Positions 33,501 to 48,500 of a DNA stretch of 64,000 nucleotides are shown piece by piece; position 1 is the stretch's first letter, and every line of letters begins with the position of its first letter. The notes under the pieces are model-generated. The model searched no databases, was not told the DNA's origin, and saw nothing but the letters and a program-made list of their open reading frames with translations. Origin of the DNA: Nematostella vectensis (Eukaryota; Cnidaria; Anthozoa; Actiniaria; Edwardsiidae); assembly GCF_932526225.1 (NCBI RefSeq), contig NC_064044.1:2609001-2673000 (forward strand), in the 5' to 3' direction. The position numbers and the translations under genes are program-made.

Positions 33501-36500
33501 CTCATTAGCTGACACCTTTAGTTACAGGCGCTCTCATTAGCTGACACCTTCAGTTACAGGCACACTCATTAGCTGACACCTTCAGTTACAGGTACACTCA
33601 TTAGCTGACACCTTCAGTTACAGGCGCTCTCATTAGCTGACACCTTCAGTTACAGGCGCACTCATTAGCTGACACCTTCAGTTACAGGTACACTAATTAG
33701 CTGACACGTTCAGTTACAGGCACACTCATTAGCTGACACCTTCAGTTACAAGCACACTCATTAGCTGACACCTTCAGTTACAGGCACACTCATTAGCTGA
33801 CACCTTCAGTTACAGGTACACTCATTAGCTGACACCTTCAGTTACAGGCGCTCTCATTAGCTGACACCTTCAGTTACAGGTACACTCATTAGCTGACACC
33901 TTCAGTTACAGGTACACTCATTAGCTGACACCTTCAGTTACAGGTACACTCATTAGCTGACACCTTCAGTTACAGGCACACTCATTAGCTGACACCTTCA
34001 GTTACAGGCACTCTAATTAGCTGACACCTTCAGTTACAGGCACACTCATTAGCTGACACCTTCAGTTACAGGCGCTCTCATTAGCTGACACCTTCAGTTA
34101 CAGGTACACTCATTAGCTGACACCTTCAGTTACAGGTACACTCATTAGCTGACACCTTCAGTTACAGGCACACTCATTAGCTGACACCTTCAGTTACAGG
34201 CACACTCATTAGCTGACACCTTCAGTTACAGGTACACTCATTAGCTGACACCTTCAGTTACAGGTACACTCATTAGCTGACACCTTCAGTTACAGGTACA
34301 CTCATTAGCTGACACCTTCAGTTACAGGTACACTCATTAGCTGACACCTTCAGTTACAGGCACTCTAATTAGCTGACACCTTCAGTTACAGGTACACTCA
34401 TTAGCTGACACCTTCAGTTACAGGCACACTCATTAGCTGACACCTTCAGTTACAGGCACACTCATTAGCTGACACCTTCAGTTACAGGCACTCTCATTAG
34501 CTGACACCTTCAGTTACAGGTACACTAATTAGCTGACACGTTCAGTTACAGGTACACTCATTAGCTGACACCTTCAGTTACACGCACACTCATTAGCTGA
34601 CACCTTCAGTTACAGGCACACTCATTAGCTGACACCTTCAGTTACAGGTACACTCATTAGCTGACACATTCAGTTACAGGCGCTCTCATTAGCTGACACC
34701 TTCAGTTACAGGTACACTCATTAGCTGACACCTTCAGTTACAGGCGCACTCATTAGCTGACACCTTCAGTTACAGGCACTCTCATTAGCTGACACCTTCA
34801 GTTACAGGTACACTCATTAGCTGACACCTTCAGTTACAGGTACACTCATTAGCTGACACCTTCAGTTACAGGTACACTCATTAGCTGACACCTTCAGTTA
34901 CAGGTACACTCATTAGCTGACACCTTCAGTTACAGGCACTCTCATTAGCTGACACGTTCAGTTACAGGTACACTCATTAGCTGACACCTTCAGTTACAGG
35001 CGCACTCATTAGCTGACACCTTCAGTTACAGGCACTCTCATTACCTGACACCTTCAGTTACAGGCGCTCTCATTAGCTGACACCTTCAGTTACAGGCACT
35101 CTCATTACCTGACACCTTCAGTTACAGGTACACTCATTAGCTGACACCTTCAGTTACAGGTACACTCATTAGCTGACACCTTCAGTTACAGGTACACTCA
35201 TTAGCTGACACCTTCAGTTACAGGTACACTCATTAGCTGACACCTTCAGTTACAGGCGCTCTCATTAGCTGACACCTTCAGTTACAGGTACACTCATTAG
35301 CTGACACCTTCAGTTACAGGCGCTCTCATTAGCTGACACCTTCAGTTACAGGTACACTCATTAGCTGACACGTTCAGTTACAGGCGCTCTCATTAGCTGA
35401 CACCTTCAGTTACAGGCGCTCTCATTAGCTGACACCTTCAGTTACAGGTACACTCATTAACTGACACGTTCAGTTACTCGCACACTCATTAGCTGACACC
35501 TTCAGTTACAGGTACACTCATTAGCTGACACCTTCAGTTACAGGCACACTCATTAGCTGACACCTTCAGTTACAGGCACACTTATTAGCTGACACCTTCA
35601 GTTACAGGTACACTCATTAGCTGACACCTTCAGTTACAGGCGCTCTCATTAGCTGACACGTTCAGTTACAGGTACACTCATTAGCTGACACGTTCAGTTA
35701 CAGGCACACTTATTAGCTGACACCTTAAGTTACAGGCACACTCATTAGCTGACACCTTCAGTTACAGGCACACTCATTAGCTGACACCTTCAGTTACAGG
35801 CACACTCATTAGCTGACACGTTCAGTTACAGGCACTCTCATTAGCTGACACCTTCAGTTACAGGCACACTCATTAGCTGACACCTTCAGTTACAGGCACA
35901 CTCATTAGCTGACACGTTCAGTTACAGGTACACTCATTAGCTGACACCTTCAGTTACAGGCACACTCATTAGCTGACACCTTCAGTTACAGGTACACTCA
36001 TTAGCTGACACCTTCAGTTACAGGCACACTCATTAGCTGACACGTTCAGTTACAGGCACTCTCATTAGCTGACACCTTCAGTTACAGGCACACTCATTAG
36101 CTGACACCTTCAGTTACAGGCACACTCATTAGCTGACACCTTCAGTTACAGGCACACTTATTAGCTGACACCTTCAGTTACAGGCACTCTCATTAGCTGA
36201 AACGTTCAGTTACAGGTACACTCATTAGCTGACATCTTCAGTTACAGTTACACTCATTAGCTGACACCTTCAGTTACAGGCACACTCATTAGCTGAAACG
36301 TTCAGTTACAGGCACTCTCATTAGCTGACACCTTCAGTTGCAGGCACACTTATTAGCTGACACGTTCAGTTACACGCACACTCATTATCTGACACGTTCA
36401 GTTACAGGCACACTCATTAGCTGACACCTTCAGTTACAGGTACACTCATTAGCTGACACCTTCAGTTACAGGTACACTCATTAGCTGACACCTTTAGTTA

Positions 36501-39500
36501 CAGGTACACTCATTAGCTGACACGTTCAGTTACAGGCACACTCATTAGCTGACACCTTCAGTTACAGGTACACTCATTAGCTGACACGTTCAGTTACAGG
36601 TACACTCATTAGCTGACACCTTCAGTTACAGGTACACTCATTAGCTGACACGTTCAGTTACAGGCACACTCATTAGCTGACACCTTCAGTTACAGGTACA
36701 TTCATTAGCTGACACGTTCAGTTACAGGCACACTCATTAGCTGACACCTTCAGTTACAGGCGCTCTCATTAGCTGACACGTTCAGTTACAGGCACTCTCA
36801 TTAGCTGACACCTTCAGTTACAGGCACTCATTAGCTGACACCTTCAGTTACAGGTACTCTCATTAGCTGACACCTTCAGTTACAGGCACACTCATTAGCT
36901 GACACCTTCAGTTACAGGTACACTCATTAGCTGACACCTTCAGTTACAGGTACACTCATTAGCTGACACGTTCAGTTACAGGTACACTCATTAGCTGACA
37001 CGTTCAGTTACAGGTACACTCATTAGCTGACACGTTCAGTTACAGGCACACTCATTAGCTGACACGTTCAGTTACAGGCACTCATTAGCTGACACCTTCA
37101 GTTACAGGCACACTCATTAGCTGACACGTTCAGTTACAGGCACACTCATTAGCTGACACGTTCAGTTACAGGTACACTCATTAGCTGACACCTTCAGTTA
37201 CAGGTACACTCATTAGCTGACACCTTCAGTTACAGGTACACTCATTAGCTGACACCTTCAGTTACAGGTACTCTCATTAGCTGACACCTTCAGTTACAGG
37301 TACTCTCATTAGCTGACACCTTCAGTTACAGGTGCACTCATTAGCTGACACGTTCAGTTACAGGCGCTCTCATTAGCTGACACCTTCAGTTACAGGCACT
37401 CATTAGCTGACACCTTCAGTTACAGGTACACTCATTAGCTGACACCTTCAGTTACAGGCACTCTCATTAGCTGACACCTTCAGTTACAGGCACACTCATT
37501 AGCTGACACCTTCAGTTACAGGTGCACTCATTAGCTGACACCTTCAGTTACAGGCACACTCATTAGCTGACACCTTCAGTTACAGGCACAATCATTAGCT
37601 GACACCTTCAGTTACAGGCACACTCATTAGCTGACACCTTCAGTTACAGGCACACTCATTAGCTGACACCTTCAGTTACAGGCGCACTCATTAGCTGACA
37701 CCTTCAGTTACAGGTGCACTCATTAGCTGACACCTTCAGTTACAGGCACACTCATTAGCTGACACCTTCAGTTACAGGCACACTCATTAGCTGACACCTT
37801 CAGTTACAGGCACACTCATTAGCTGACACCTTCAGTTACAGGCACACTCATTAGCTGACACCTTCAGTTACAGGCACACTCATTAGCTGACACCTTCAGT
37901 TACAGGCACACTCATTAGCTGACACGTTCAGTTACAGGTGCACTCATTAGCTGACACCTTCAGTTACAGGCACTCTCATTAGCTGACACCTTCAGTTACA
38001 GGCACTCTAATTAGCTGACACCTTCAGTTACAGGCACACTCATTAGCTGACACCTTCAGTTACAGGCGCTCTCATTAGCTGACACCTTCAGTTACAGGTA
38101 CACTCATTAGCTGACACCTTCAGTTACAGGTACACTCATTAGCTGACACCTTCAGTTACAGGCACACTCATTAGCTGACACCTTCAGTTACAGGCACACT
38201 CATTAGCTGACACCTTCAGTTACAGGTACACTCATTAGCTGACACCTTCAGTTACAGGTACACTCATTAGCTGACACCTTCAGTTACAGGTACACTCATT
38301 AGCTGACACCTTCAGTTACAGGTACACTCATTAGCTGACACCTTCAGTTACAGGCACTCTAATTAGCTGACACCTTCAGTTACAGGTACACTCATTAGCT
38401 GACACCTTCAGTTACAGGCACACTCATTAGCTGACACCTTCAGTTACAGGCACACTCATTAGCTGACACCTTCAGTTACAGGCACTCTCATTAGCTGACA
38501 CCTTCAGTTACAGGTACACTAATTAGCTGACACGTTCAGTTACAGGTACACTCATTAGCTGACACCTTCAGTTACACGCACACTCATTAGCTGACACCTT
38601 CAGTTACAGGCACACTCATTAGCTGACACCTTCAGTTACAGGTACACTCATTAGCTGACACATTCAGTTACAGGCGCTCTCATTAGCTGACACCTTCAGT
38701 TACAGGTACACTCATTAGCTGACACCTTCAGTTACAGGCGCACTCATTAGCTGACACCTTCAGTTACAGGCACTCTCATTAGCTGACACCTTCAGTTACA
38801 GGTACACTCATTAGCTGACACCTTCAGTTACAGGTACACTCATTAGCTGACACCTTCAGTTACAGGTACACTCATTAGCTGACACCTTCAGTTACAGGTA
38901 CACTCATTAGCTGACACCTTCAGTTACAGGCACTCTCATTAGCTGACACGTTCAGTTACAGGTACACTCATTAGCTGACACCTTCAGTTACAGGCGCACT
39001 CATTAGCTGACACCTTCAGTTACAGGCACTCTCATTACCTGACACCTTCAGTTACAGGCGCTCTCATTAGCTGACACCTTCAGTTACAGGCACTCTCATT
39101 ACCTGACACCTTCAGTTACAGGTACACTCATTAGCTGACACCTTCAGTTACAGGTACACTCATTAGCTGACACCTTCAGTTACAGGTACACTCATTAGCT
39201 GACACCTTCAGTTACAGGTACACTCATTAGCTGACACCTTCAGTTACAGGCGCTCTCATTAGCTGACACCTTCAGTTACAGGTACACTCATTAGCTGACA
39301 CCTTCAGTTACAGGCGCTCTCATTAGCTGACACCTTCAGTTACAGGTACACTCATTAGCTGACACGTTCAGTTACAGGCGCTCTCATTAGCTGACACCTT
39401 CAGTTACAGGCGCTCTCATTAGCTGACACCTTCAGTTACAGGTACACTCATTAACTGACACGTTCAGTTACACGCACACTCATTAGCTGACACCTTCAGT

Positions 39501-42500
39501 TACAGGTACACTCATTAGCTGACACCTTCAGTTACAGGCACACTCATTAGCTGACACCTTCAGTTACAGGCACACTTATTAGCTGACACCTTCAGTTACA
39601 GGTACACTCATTAGCTGACACCTTCAGTTACAGGCGCTCTCATTAGCTGACACGTTCAGTTACAGGTACACTCATTAGCTGACACGTTCAGTTACAGGCA
39701 CACTTATTAGCTGACACCTTAAGTTACAGGCACACTCATTAGCTGACACCTTCAGTTACAGGCACACTCATTAGCTGACACCTTCAGTTACAGGCACACT
39801 CATTAGCTGACACGTTCAGTTACAGGCACTCTCATTAGCTGACACCTTCAGTTACAGGCACACTCATTAGCTGACACCTTCAGTTACAGGCACACTCATT
39901 AGCTGACACGTTCAGTTACAGGTACACTCATTAGCTGACACCTTCAGTTACAGGCACACTCATTAGCTGACACCTTCAGTTACAGGTACACTCATTAGCT
40001 GACACCTTCAGTTACAGGCACACTCATTAGCTGACACGTTCAGTTACAGGCACTCTCATTAGCTGACACCTTCAGTTACAGGCACACTCATTAGCTGACA
40101 CCTTCAGTTACAGGCACACTCATTAGCTGACACCTTCAGTTACAGGCACACTTATTAGCTGACACCTTCAGTTACAGGCACTCTCATTAGCTGAAACGTT
40201 CAGTTACAGGTACACTCATTAGCTGACATCTTCAGTTACAGTTACACTCATTAGCTGACACCTTCAGTTACAGGCACACTCATTAGCTGAAACGTTCAGT
40301 TACAGGCACTCTCATTAGCTGACACCTTCAGTTGCAGGCACACTTATTAGCTGACACGTTCAGTTACACGCACACTCATTATCTGACACGTTCAGTTACA
40401 GGCACACTCATTAGCTGACACCTTCAGTTACAGGTACACTCATTAGCTGACACCTTCAGTTACAGGTACACTCATTAGCTGACACCTTTAGTTACAGGTA
40501 CACTCATTAGCTGACACGTTCAGTTACAGGCACACTCATTAGCTGACACCTTCAGTTACAGGTACACTCATTAGCTGACACGTTCAGTTACAGGTACACT
40601 CATTAGCTGACACCTTCAGTTACAGGTACACTCATTAGCTGACACGTTCAGTTACAGGCACACTCATTAGCTGACACCTTCAGTTACAGGTACATTCATT
40701 AGCTGACACGTTCAGTTACAGGCACACTCATTAGCTGACACCTTCAGTTACAGGCGCTCTCATTAGCTGACACGTTCAGTTACAGGCACTCTCATTAGCT
40801 GACACCTTCAGTTACAGGCACTCATTAGCTGACACCTTCAGTTACAGGTACTCTCATTAGCTGACACCTTCAGTTACAGGCACACTCATTAGCTGACACC
40901 TTCAGTTACAGGTACACTCATTAGCTGACACCTTCAGTTACAGGTACACTCATTAGCTGACACGTTCAGTTACAGGTACACTCATTAGCTGACACGTTCA
41001 GTTACAGGTACACTCATTAGCTGACACGTTCAGTTACAGGCACACTCATTAGCTGACACGTTCAGTTACAGGCACTCATTAGCTGACACCTTCAGTTACA
41101 GGCACACTCATTAGCTGACACGTTCAGTTACAGGCACACTCATTAGCTGACACGTTCAGTTACAGGTACACTCATTAGCTGACACCTTCAGTTACAGGTA
41201 CACTCATTAGCTGACACCTTCAGTTACAGGTACACTCATTAGCTGACACCTTCAGTTACAGGTACTCTCATTAGCTGACACCTTCAGTTACAGGTACTCT
41301 CATTAGCTGACACCTTCAGTTACAGGTGCACTCATTAGCTGACACGTTCAGTTACAGGCGCTCTCATTAGCTGACACCTTCAGTTACAGGCACTCATTAG
41401 CTGACACCTTCAGTTACAGGTACACTCATTAGCTGACACCTTCAGTTACAGGCACTCTCATTAGCTGACACCTTCAGTTACAGGCACACTCATTAGCTGA
41501 CACCTTCAGTTACAGGTGCACTCATTAGCTGACACCTTCAGTTACAGGCACACTCATTAGCTGACACCTTCAGTTACAGGCACAATCATTAGCTGACACC
41601 TTCAGTTACAGGCACACTCATTAGCTGACACCTTCAGTTACAGGCACACTCATTAGCTGACACCTTCAGTTACAGGCACACTCATTAGCTGACACCTTCA
41701 GTTACAGGTGCACTCATTAGCTGACACCTTCAGTTACAGGCACACTCATTAGCTGACACCTTCAGTTACAGGCACACTCATTAGCTGACACCTTCAGTTA
41801 CAGGCACACTCATTAGCTGACACCTTCAGTTACAGGCACACTCATTAGCTGACACCTTCAGTTACAGGCACACTCATTAGCTGACACCTTCAGTTACAGG
41901 CACACTCATTAGCTGACACGTTCAGTTACAGGTGCACTCATTAGCTGACACCTTCAGTTACAGGCACTCTCATTAGCTGACACCTTCAGTTACAGGCACT
42001 CTCATTAGCTGACACCTTCAGTTACAGGTGCACTCATTAGCTGACACCTTCAGTTACAGGCACACTCATTAGCTGACACCTTCAGTTACAGGCACACTCA
42101 TTAGCTGACACCTTCAGTTACAGGTACACTCATTAGCTGACACCTTCAGTTACAGGCACACTCATTAGCTGACACCTTCAGTTACAGGTACACTCATTAG
42201 CTGACACCTTCAGTTACAGGTACACTCATTAGCTGACACCTTCAGTTACAGGTACTCTCATTAGCTGACACCTTCAGTTACAGGCACTCTCATTAGCTGA
42301 CACCTTCAGTTACACGCACACTCATTATCTGACACCTTCAGTTACAGGTACACTCATTAGCTGACACCTTCAGTTACAGGTACACTCATTAGCTGACACG
42401 TTCAGTTACAGGCACACTCATTAGCTGACACCTTCAGTTACAGGCACACTCATTAGCTGACGCCTTCAGTTACAGGTACACTCATTAGCTGACACCTTCA

Positions 42501-45500
42501 GTTACAGGCACACTCATTAGCTGACACCTTCAGTTACAGGCACTCTCATTAGCTGACACGTTCAGTTACAGGCACACTCATTAGCTGACACGTTCAGTTA
42601 CAGGCACACTCATTAGCTGACACCTTCAGTTACAGGCGCTCTCATTAGCTGACACCTTCAGTTACAGGCACACTCATTAGCTGACACCTTCAGTTACAGG
42701 TACACTCATTAGCTGACACGTTCAGTTACAGGCACACTCATTAGCTGACACGTTCAGTTACAGGTACACTTATTAGCTGACACCTTCAGTTACAGGCACA
42801 CTCATTAGCTGACACGTTCAGTTACAGGCACACTCATTAGCTGACACGTTCAGTTACAGGTACATTCATTAGCTGACACCTTCAGTTACAGGCACACTCA
42901 TTAGCTGACACGTTCAGTTACAGGCACACTCATTAGCTGACACGTTCAGTTACAGGTACACTTATTAGCTGACACCTTCAGTTACAGGCACACTCATTAG
43001 CTGACACGTTCAGTTACAGGTACACTCATTAGCTGACACGTTCAGTTACAGGCACACTTATTAGCTGACACCTTCAGTTACAGGCACACTCATTAGCTGA
43101 CACGTTCAGTTACAGGTACACTCATTAGCTGACACCTTCAGTTACAGGTACACTCATTAGCTGACACCTTCAGTTACACTCATTAGCTGACACCTTCAGT
43201 TACAGGTACACTCATTAGCTGACACCTTCAGTTACAGGCGCTCTCATTAGCTGACACCTTCAGTTACAGGCACACTTATTAGCTGACACCTTCAGTTACA
43301 GGCACACTCATTAGCTGACACCTTCAGTTACAGGCACACTCATTAGCTGACACGTTCAGTTACAGGCACTCTCATTAGCTGACACGTTCAGTTACAGGTA
43401 CACTCATTAGCTGACACGTTCAGTTACAGGCACACTCATTAGCTGACACGTTCAGTTACAGGCACACTCATTAGCTGACACCTTCAGTTACAGGCACACT
43501 CATTAGCTGACACCTTCAGTTACAGGCACACTTATTAGCTGACACGTTCAGTTACAGGCGCTCTCATTAGCTGACACCTTCAGTTACAGGCACACTTATT
43601 AGCTGACACGTTCAGTTACAGGTACTCTCATTAGCTGACACGTTCAGTTACAGGTACACTCATTAGCTGACAAGTTCAGTTACAGGTACACTCATTAGCT
43701 GACACCTTCAGTTACAGGCGCTCTCATTAGCTGACACCTTCAGTTACAGGCGCTCTCATTAGCTGACACCTTCAGTTACAGGCACACTCATTAGCTGACA
43801 CGTTCAGTTACAGGCACACTTATTAGCTGACACGTTCAGTTACAGGCACACTCATTAGCTGACACCTTCAGTTACAGGCACACTCATTAGCTGACACCTT
43901 CAGTTACAGGTACACTTATTAGCTGACACGTTCAGTTACAGGCACATTCATTAGCTGACACCTTCAGTTACAGGCACACTCATTAGCTGACACCTTCAGT
44001 TACAGGTACACTCATTAGCTGACACCTTCAGTTACAGGCACACTCATTAGCTGACACCTTCAGTTACAGGCACACTCATTAGCTGACACCTTCAGTTACA
44101 GGTACACTCATTAGCTGACACCTTCAGTTACAGGTACACTCATTAGCTGACACCTTCAGTTACAGGCGCTCTCATTAGCTGACACGTTCAGTTACAGGTA
44201 CACTCATTAGCTGACACCTTCAGTTACAGGCACTCTCATTAGCTGACACCTTCAGTTACAGGTACACTCATTAGCTGACACCTTCAGTTACAGGTACACT
44301 CATTAGCTGACACCTTCAGTTACAGGCGCTCTCATTAGCTGACACGTTCAGTTACAGGTACACTCATTAGCTGACACCTTCAGTTACAGGCACTCTCATT
44401 AGCTGACACCTTCAGTTACAGGTACACTCATTAGCTGACACCTTCAGTTACAGGTACACTCATTAGCTGACAAGTTCAGTTACACGCACACTCATTAGCT
44501 GACACGTTCAGTTACAAGTACACTCATTAGCTGACAAGTTCAGTTACACGCACACTCATTAGCTGACACGTTCAGTTACACGCACACTCATTAGCTGACA
44601 CGTTCAGTTACACGCACACTCATTAGCTGACACCTTCAGTTACAGGTACACTCATTAGCTGACACCTTCAGTTACAGGTACACTCATTAGCTGACACCTT
44701 CAGTTACAGGTACACTCATTAGCTGACACCTTCAGTTACAGGCACACTCATTAGCTGACACATTCAGTTACAGGCACACTCATTAGCTGACACCTTCAGT
44801 TACAGGTACACTCATTAGCTGACAAGTTCAGTTACACGCACACTCATTATCTGACACCTTCAGTTACAGGCACACTCATTAGCTGACACCTTCAGTTACA
44901 GGTACACTCATTAGCTGACACGTTCAGTTACAGGCACACTTATTAGCTGACACGTTCAGTTACAGGCGCACTCATTAGCTGACACCTTCAGTTACAGGTA
45001 CACTCATTAGCTGACACCTTCAGTTACAGGCACACTCATTAGCTGACACGTTCAGTTACAGGTACTCTCATTAGCTGACACGTTCAGTTACAGGTACTCT
45101 CATTAGCTGACACGTTCAGTTACAGGTACACTCATTAGCTGACACCTTCAGTTACAGGCACACTCATTAGCTGACACCTTCAGTTACAGGCACACTTATT
45201 AGCTGACACATTAGCTGACACCTTCAGTTACAGGTACACTCATTAGCTGACACCTTCAGTTACAGGCATACTCATTAGCTGACACGTTCAGTTACAGGTA
45301 CTCTCATTAGCTGACACGTTCAGTTACAGGCGCTCTCATTAGCTGACACCTTCAGTTACAGGCACACTCATTAGCTGACACCTTCAGTTACAGGCACACT
45401 CATTAGCTGACACCTTCAGTTACAGGCACACTTATTAGCTGACACCTTCAGTTACAGGTACACTCATTAGCTGACACCTTCAGTTACAGGTACACTCATT

Positions 45501-48500
45501 AGCTGACACCTTCAGTTACAGGCATACTCATTAGCTGACACGTTCAGTTACAGGTACACTCATTAGCTGACACGTTCAGTTACACGCCCACTCATTAGCT
45601 GACACGTTCAGTTACAGGTACACTCATTAGCTGACAAGTTCAGTTACACGCACACTCATTAGCTGACACGTTCAGTTACACGCACACTCATTAGCTGACA
45701 CGTTCAGTTACACGCACACTCATTAGCTGACACCTTCAGTTACAGGTACACTCATTAGCTGACACCTTCAGTTACAGGTACACTCATTAGCTGACACCTT
45801 CAGTTACAGGTACACTCATTAGCTGACACCTTCAGTTACAGGCACACTCATTAGCTGACACCTTCAGTTACAGGCACACTCATTAGCTGACACCTTCAGT
45901 TACAGGCACACTTATTAGCTGACACCTTCAGTTACAGGTACACTCATTAGCTGACACGTTCAGTTACACGCCCACTCATTAGCTGACACCTTCAGTTACA
46001 GGCACACTCATTAGCTGACACCTTCAGTTACAGGTACACTCATTAGCTGACACCTTCAGTTACAGGTACACTCATTAGCTGACACCTTCAGTTACAGGCA
46101 CACTCATTAGCTGACACCTTCAGTTACACGCACACTCATTAGCTGACACCTTCAGTTACAGGTACACTCATTAGCTGACACCTTCAGTTACAGGCACACT
46201 CATTAGCTGACACGTTCAGTTACAGGCACACTCATTAGCTGACACCTTCAGTTACAGGCACACTCATTAGATGACACCTTCAGTTACAGGTACACTCATT
46301 AGCTGACACCTTCAATTACAGGCACACTTATTAGCTGACACCTTCAGTTACAGGCACACTTATTAGCTGACACGTTCAGTTACAGGCACACTCATTAGCT
46401 GACACCTTCAGTTACAGGTACACTCATTAGCTGACACCTTCAGTTACAGGCACACTCATTAGCTGACACCTTCAGTTACAGGCACACTCATTAGCTGACA
46501 CCTTCAGTTACAGGTACACTCATTAGCTGACACCTTCAGTTACAGGCACACTCATTAGCTGACACCTTCAGTTACAGGTACTCTCATTAGCTGACACCTT
46601 CAGTTACAGGTACACTCATTAGCTGACACCTTCAGTTACAGGTACACTCATTAGCTGACACCTTCAGTTACAGGCACACTCATTAGCTGACACCTTCAGT
46701 TACAGGTACACTCATTAGCTGACACCTTCAGTTACAGGTACACTCATTAGCTGACACCTTCAGTTACAGGCACACTCATTAGCTGACACGTTCAGTTACA
46801 GGTACACTCATTAGCTGACACCTTCAGTTACAGGTACACTCATTAGCTGACACATTCAGTTACAGGCACACTCATTAGCTGACACCTTCAGTTACAGGTA
46901 CACTCATTAGCTGACACCTTCAGTTACAGGTACACTCATTAGCTGACACCTTCAGTTACAGGTACACTCATTAGCTGACACCTTCAGTTACAGGTACACT
47001 CATTAGCTGACACCTTCAGTTACAGGTACACTCATTAGCTGACACATTCAGTTACAGGCACACTCATTAGCTGACACCTTCAGTTACAGGTACACTCATT
47101 AGCTGACACATTCAGTTACAGGCACACTCATTAGCTGACACCTTCAGTTACAGGTACACTCATTAGCTGACACATTCAGTTACAGGCACACTCATTAGCT
47201 GACACGTTCAGTTACAGGTACACTCATTAGCTGACACCTTCAGTTACAGGTACACTCATTAGCTGACACCTTCAGTTACAGGTACACTCATTAGCTGACA
47301 CGTTCAGTTACAGGCACACTTATTAGCTGACACCTTCAATTACAGGCACACTCATTAGCTGACACGTTCAGTTACAGGCACACTCATTAGCTGACACCTT
47401 CAGTTACAGGTACACTCATTAGCTGACACCTTCAGTTACAGGTACACTCATTAGCTGACACCTTCAGTTACAGGTACACTCATTAGCTGACACCTTCAGT
47501 TACAGGCGCTCTCATTAGCTGACACCTTCAGTTACAGGCACACTTATTAGCTGACACCTTCAGTTACAGGCACACTTATTAGCTGACACCTTCAGTTACA
47601 GGTACACTCATTAGCTGACACCTTCAGTTACAGGTACACTCATTAGCTGACACCTTCAGTTACAGGCATACTCATTAGCTGACACGTTCAGTTACAGGTA
47701 CACTCATTAGCTGACACGTTCAGTTACACGCCCACTCATTAGCTGACACGTTCAGTTACAGGTACACTCATTAGCTGACACGTTCAGTTACACGCCCACT
47801 CATTAGCTGACACGTTCAGTTACAGGTACACTCATTAGCTGACACGTTCAGTTACACGCACACTCATTAGCTGACACGTTCAGTTACACGCACACTCATT
47901 AGCTTACACGTTCAGTTACAGGTACACTCATTAGCTGACACCTTCAGTTACAGGTACACTCATTAGCTGACACCTTCAGTTACAGGTACACTCATTATCT
48001 GACACCTTCATTTACAGGCACACTCATTAGCTGACAGCTCTGATGTCTGACATAAAAGATGGACCAATGTTCTTGTCTCATGTCAGAGTTCTTTATATGT
48101 CCTGCTTTTTCTCAGAAGACTAATGGAACATCATCAAAACCACTCTTATTTGAAGGGTGTTGATGCAATGTTGATATAATGATATAGCAAGGGACCAAAA
48201 CATTACATCATTATGATCAAGAAAATTGTCAACCCTTGAATATTTTTTGGCATAGTTTTACTTCTGGCTTGAGAATATTGTTATATAAAAAAATTATGTG
48301 CTGTTTTGCCAAACAAGTGTCTGTGGCTGCAATCTTCGTAGTCAAATCATGCTCTTTCATTTACTTAATTACATACCGTATTTACTCTCAGGGAGGCACT
48401 TAGAGGTAGGCGCTTATTTAAAAGGGCGAATTTTAGCATAAAAGGTGGAAGAATGTTTTTATCTATGCTTTCTTGTTTTCTATCTGCAAGACAATGCTTT

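Noticed and set aside
32605-48036. CRISPR-like regular repeat
   Set aside because: Units are contiguous with no variable spacers, the host is a eukaryote, and no cas genes are present. The same holds for the other arrays.
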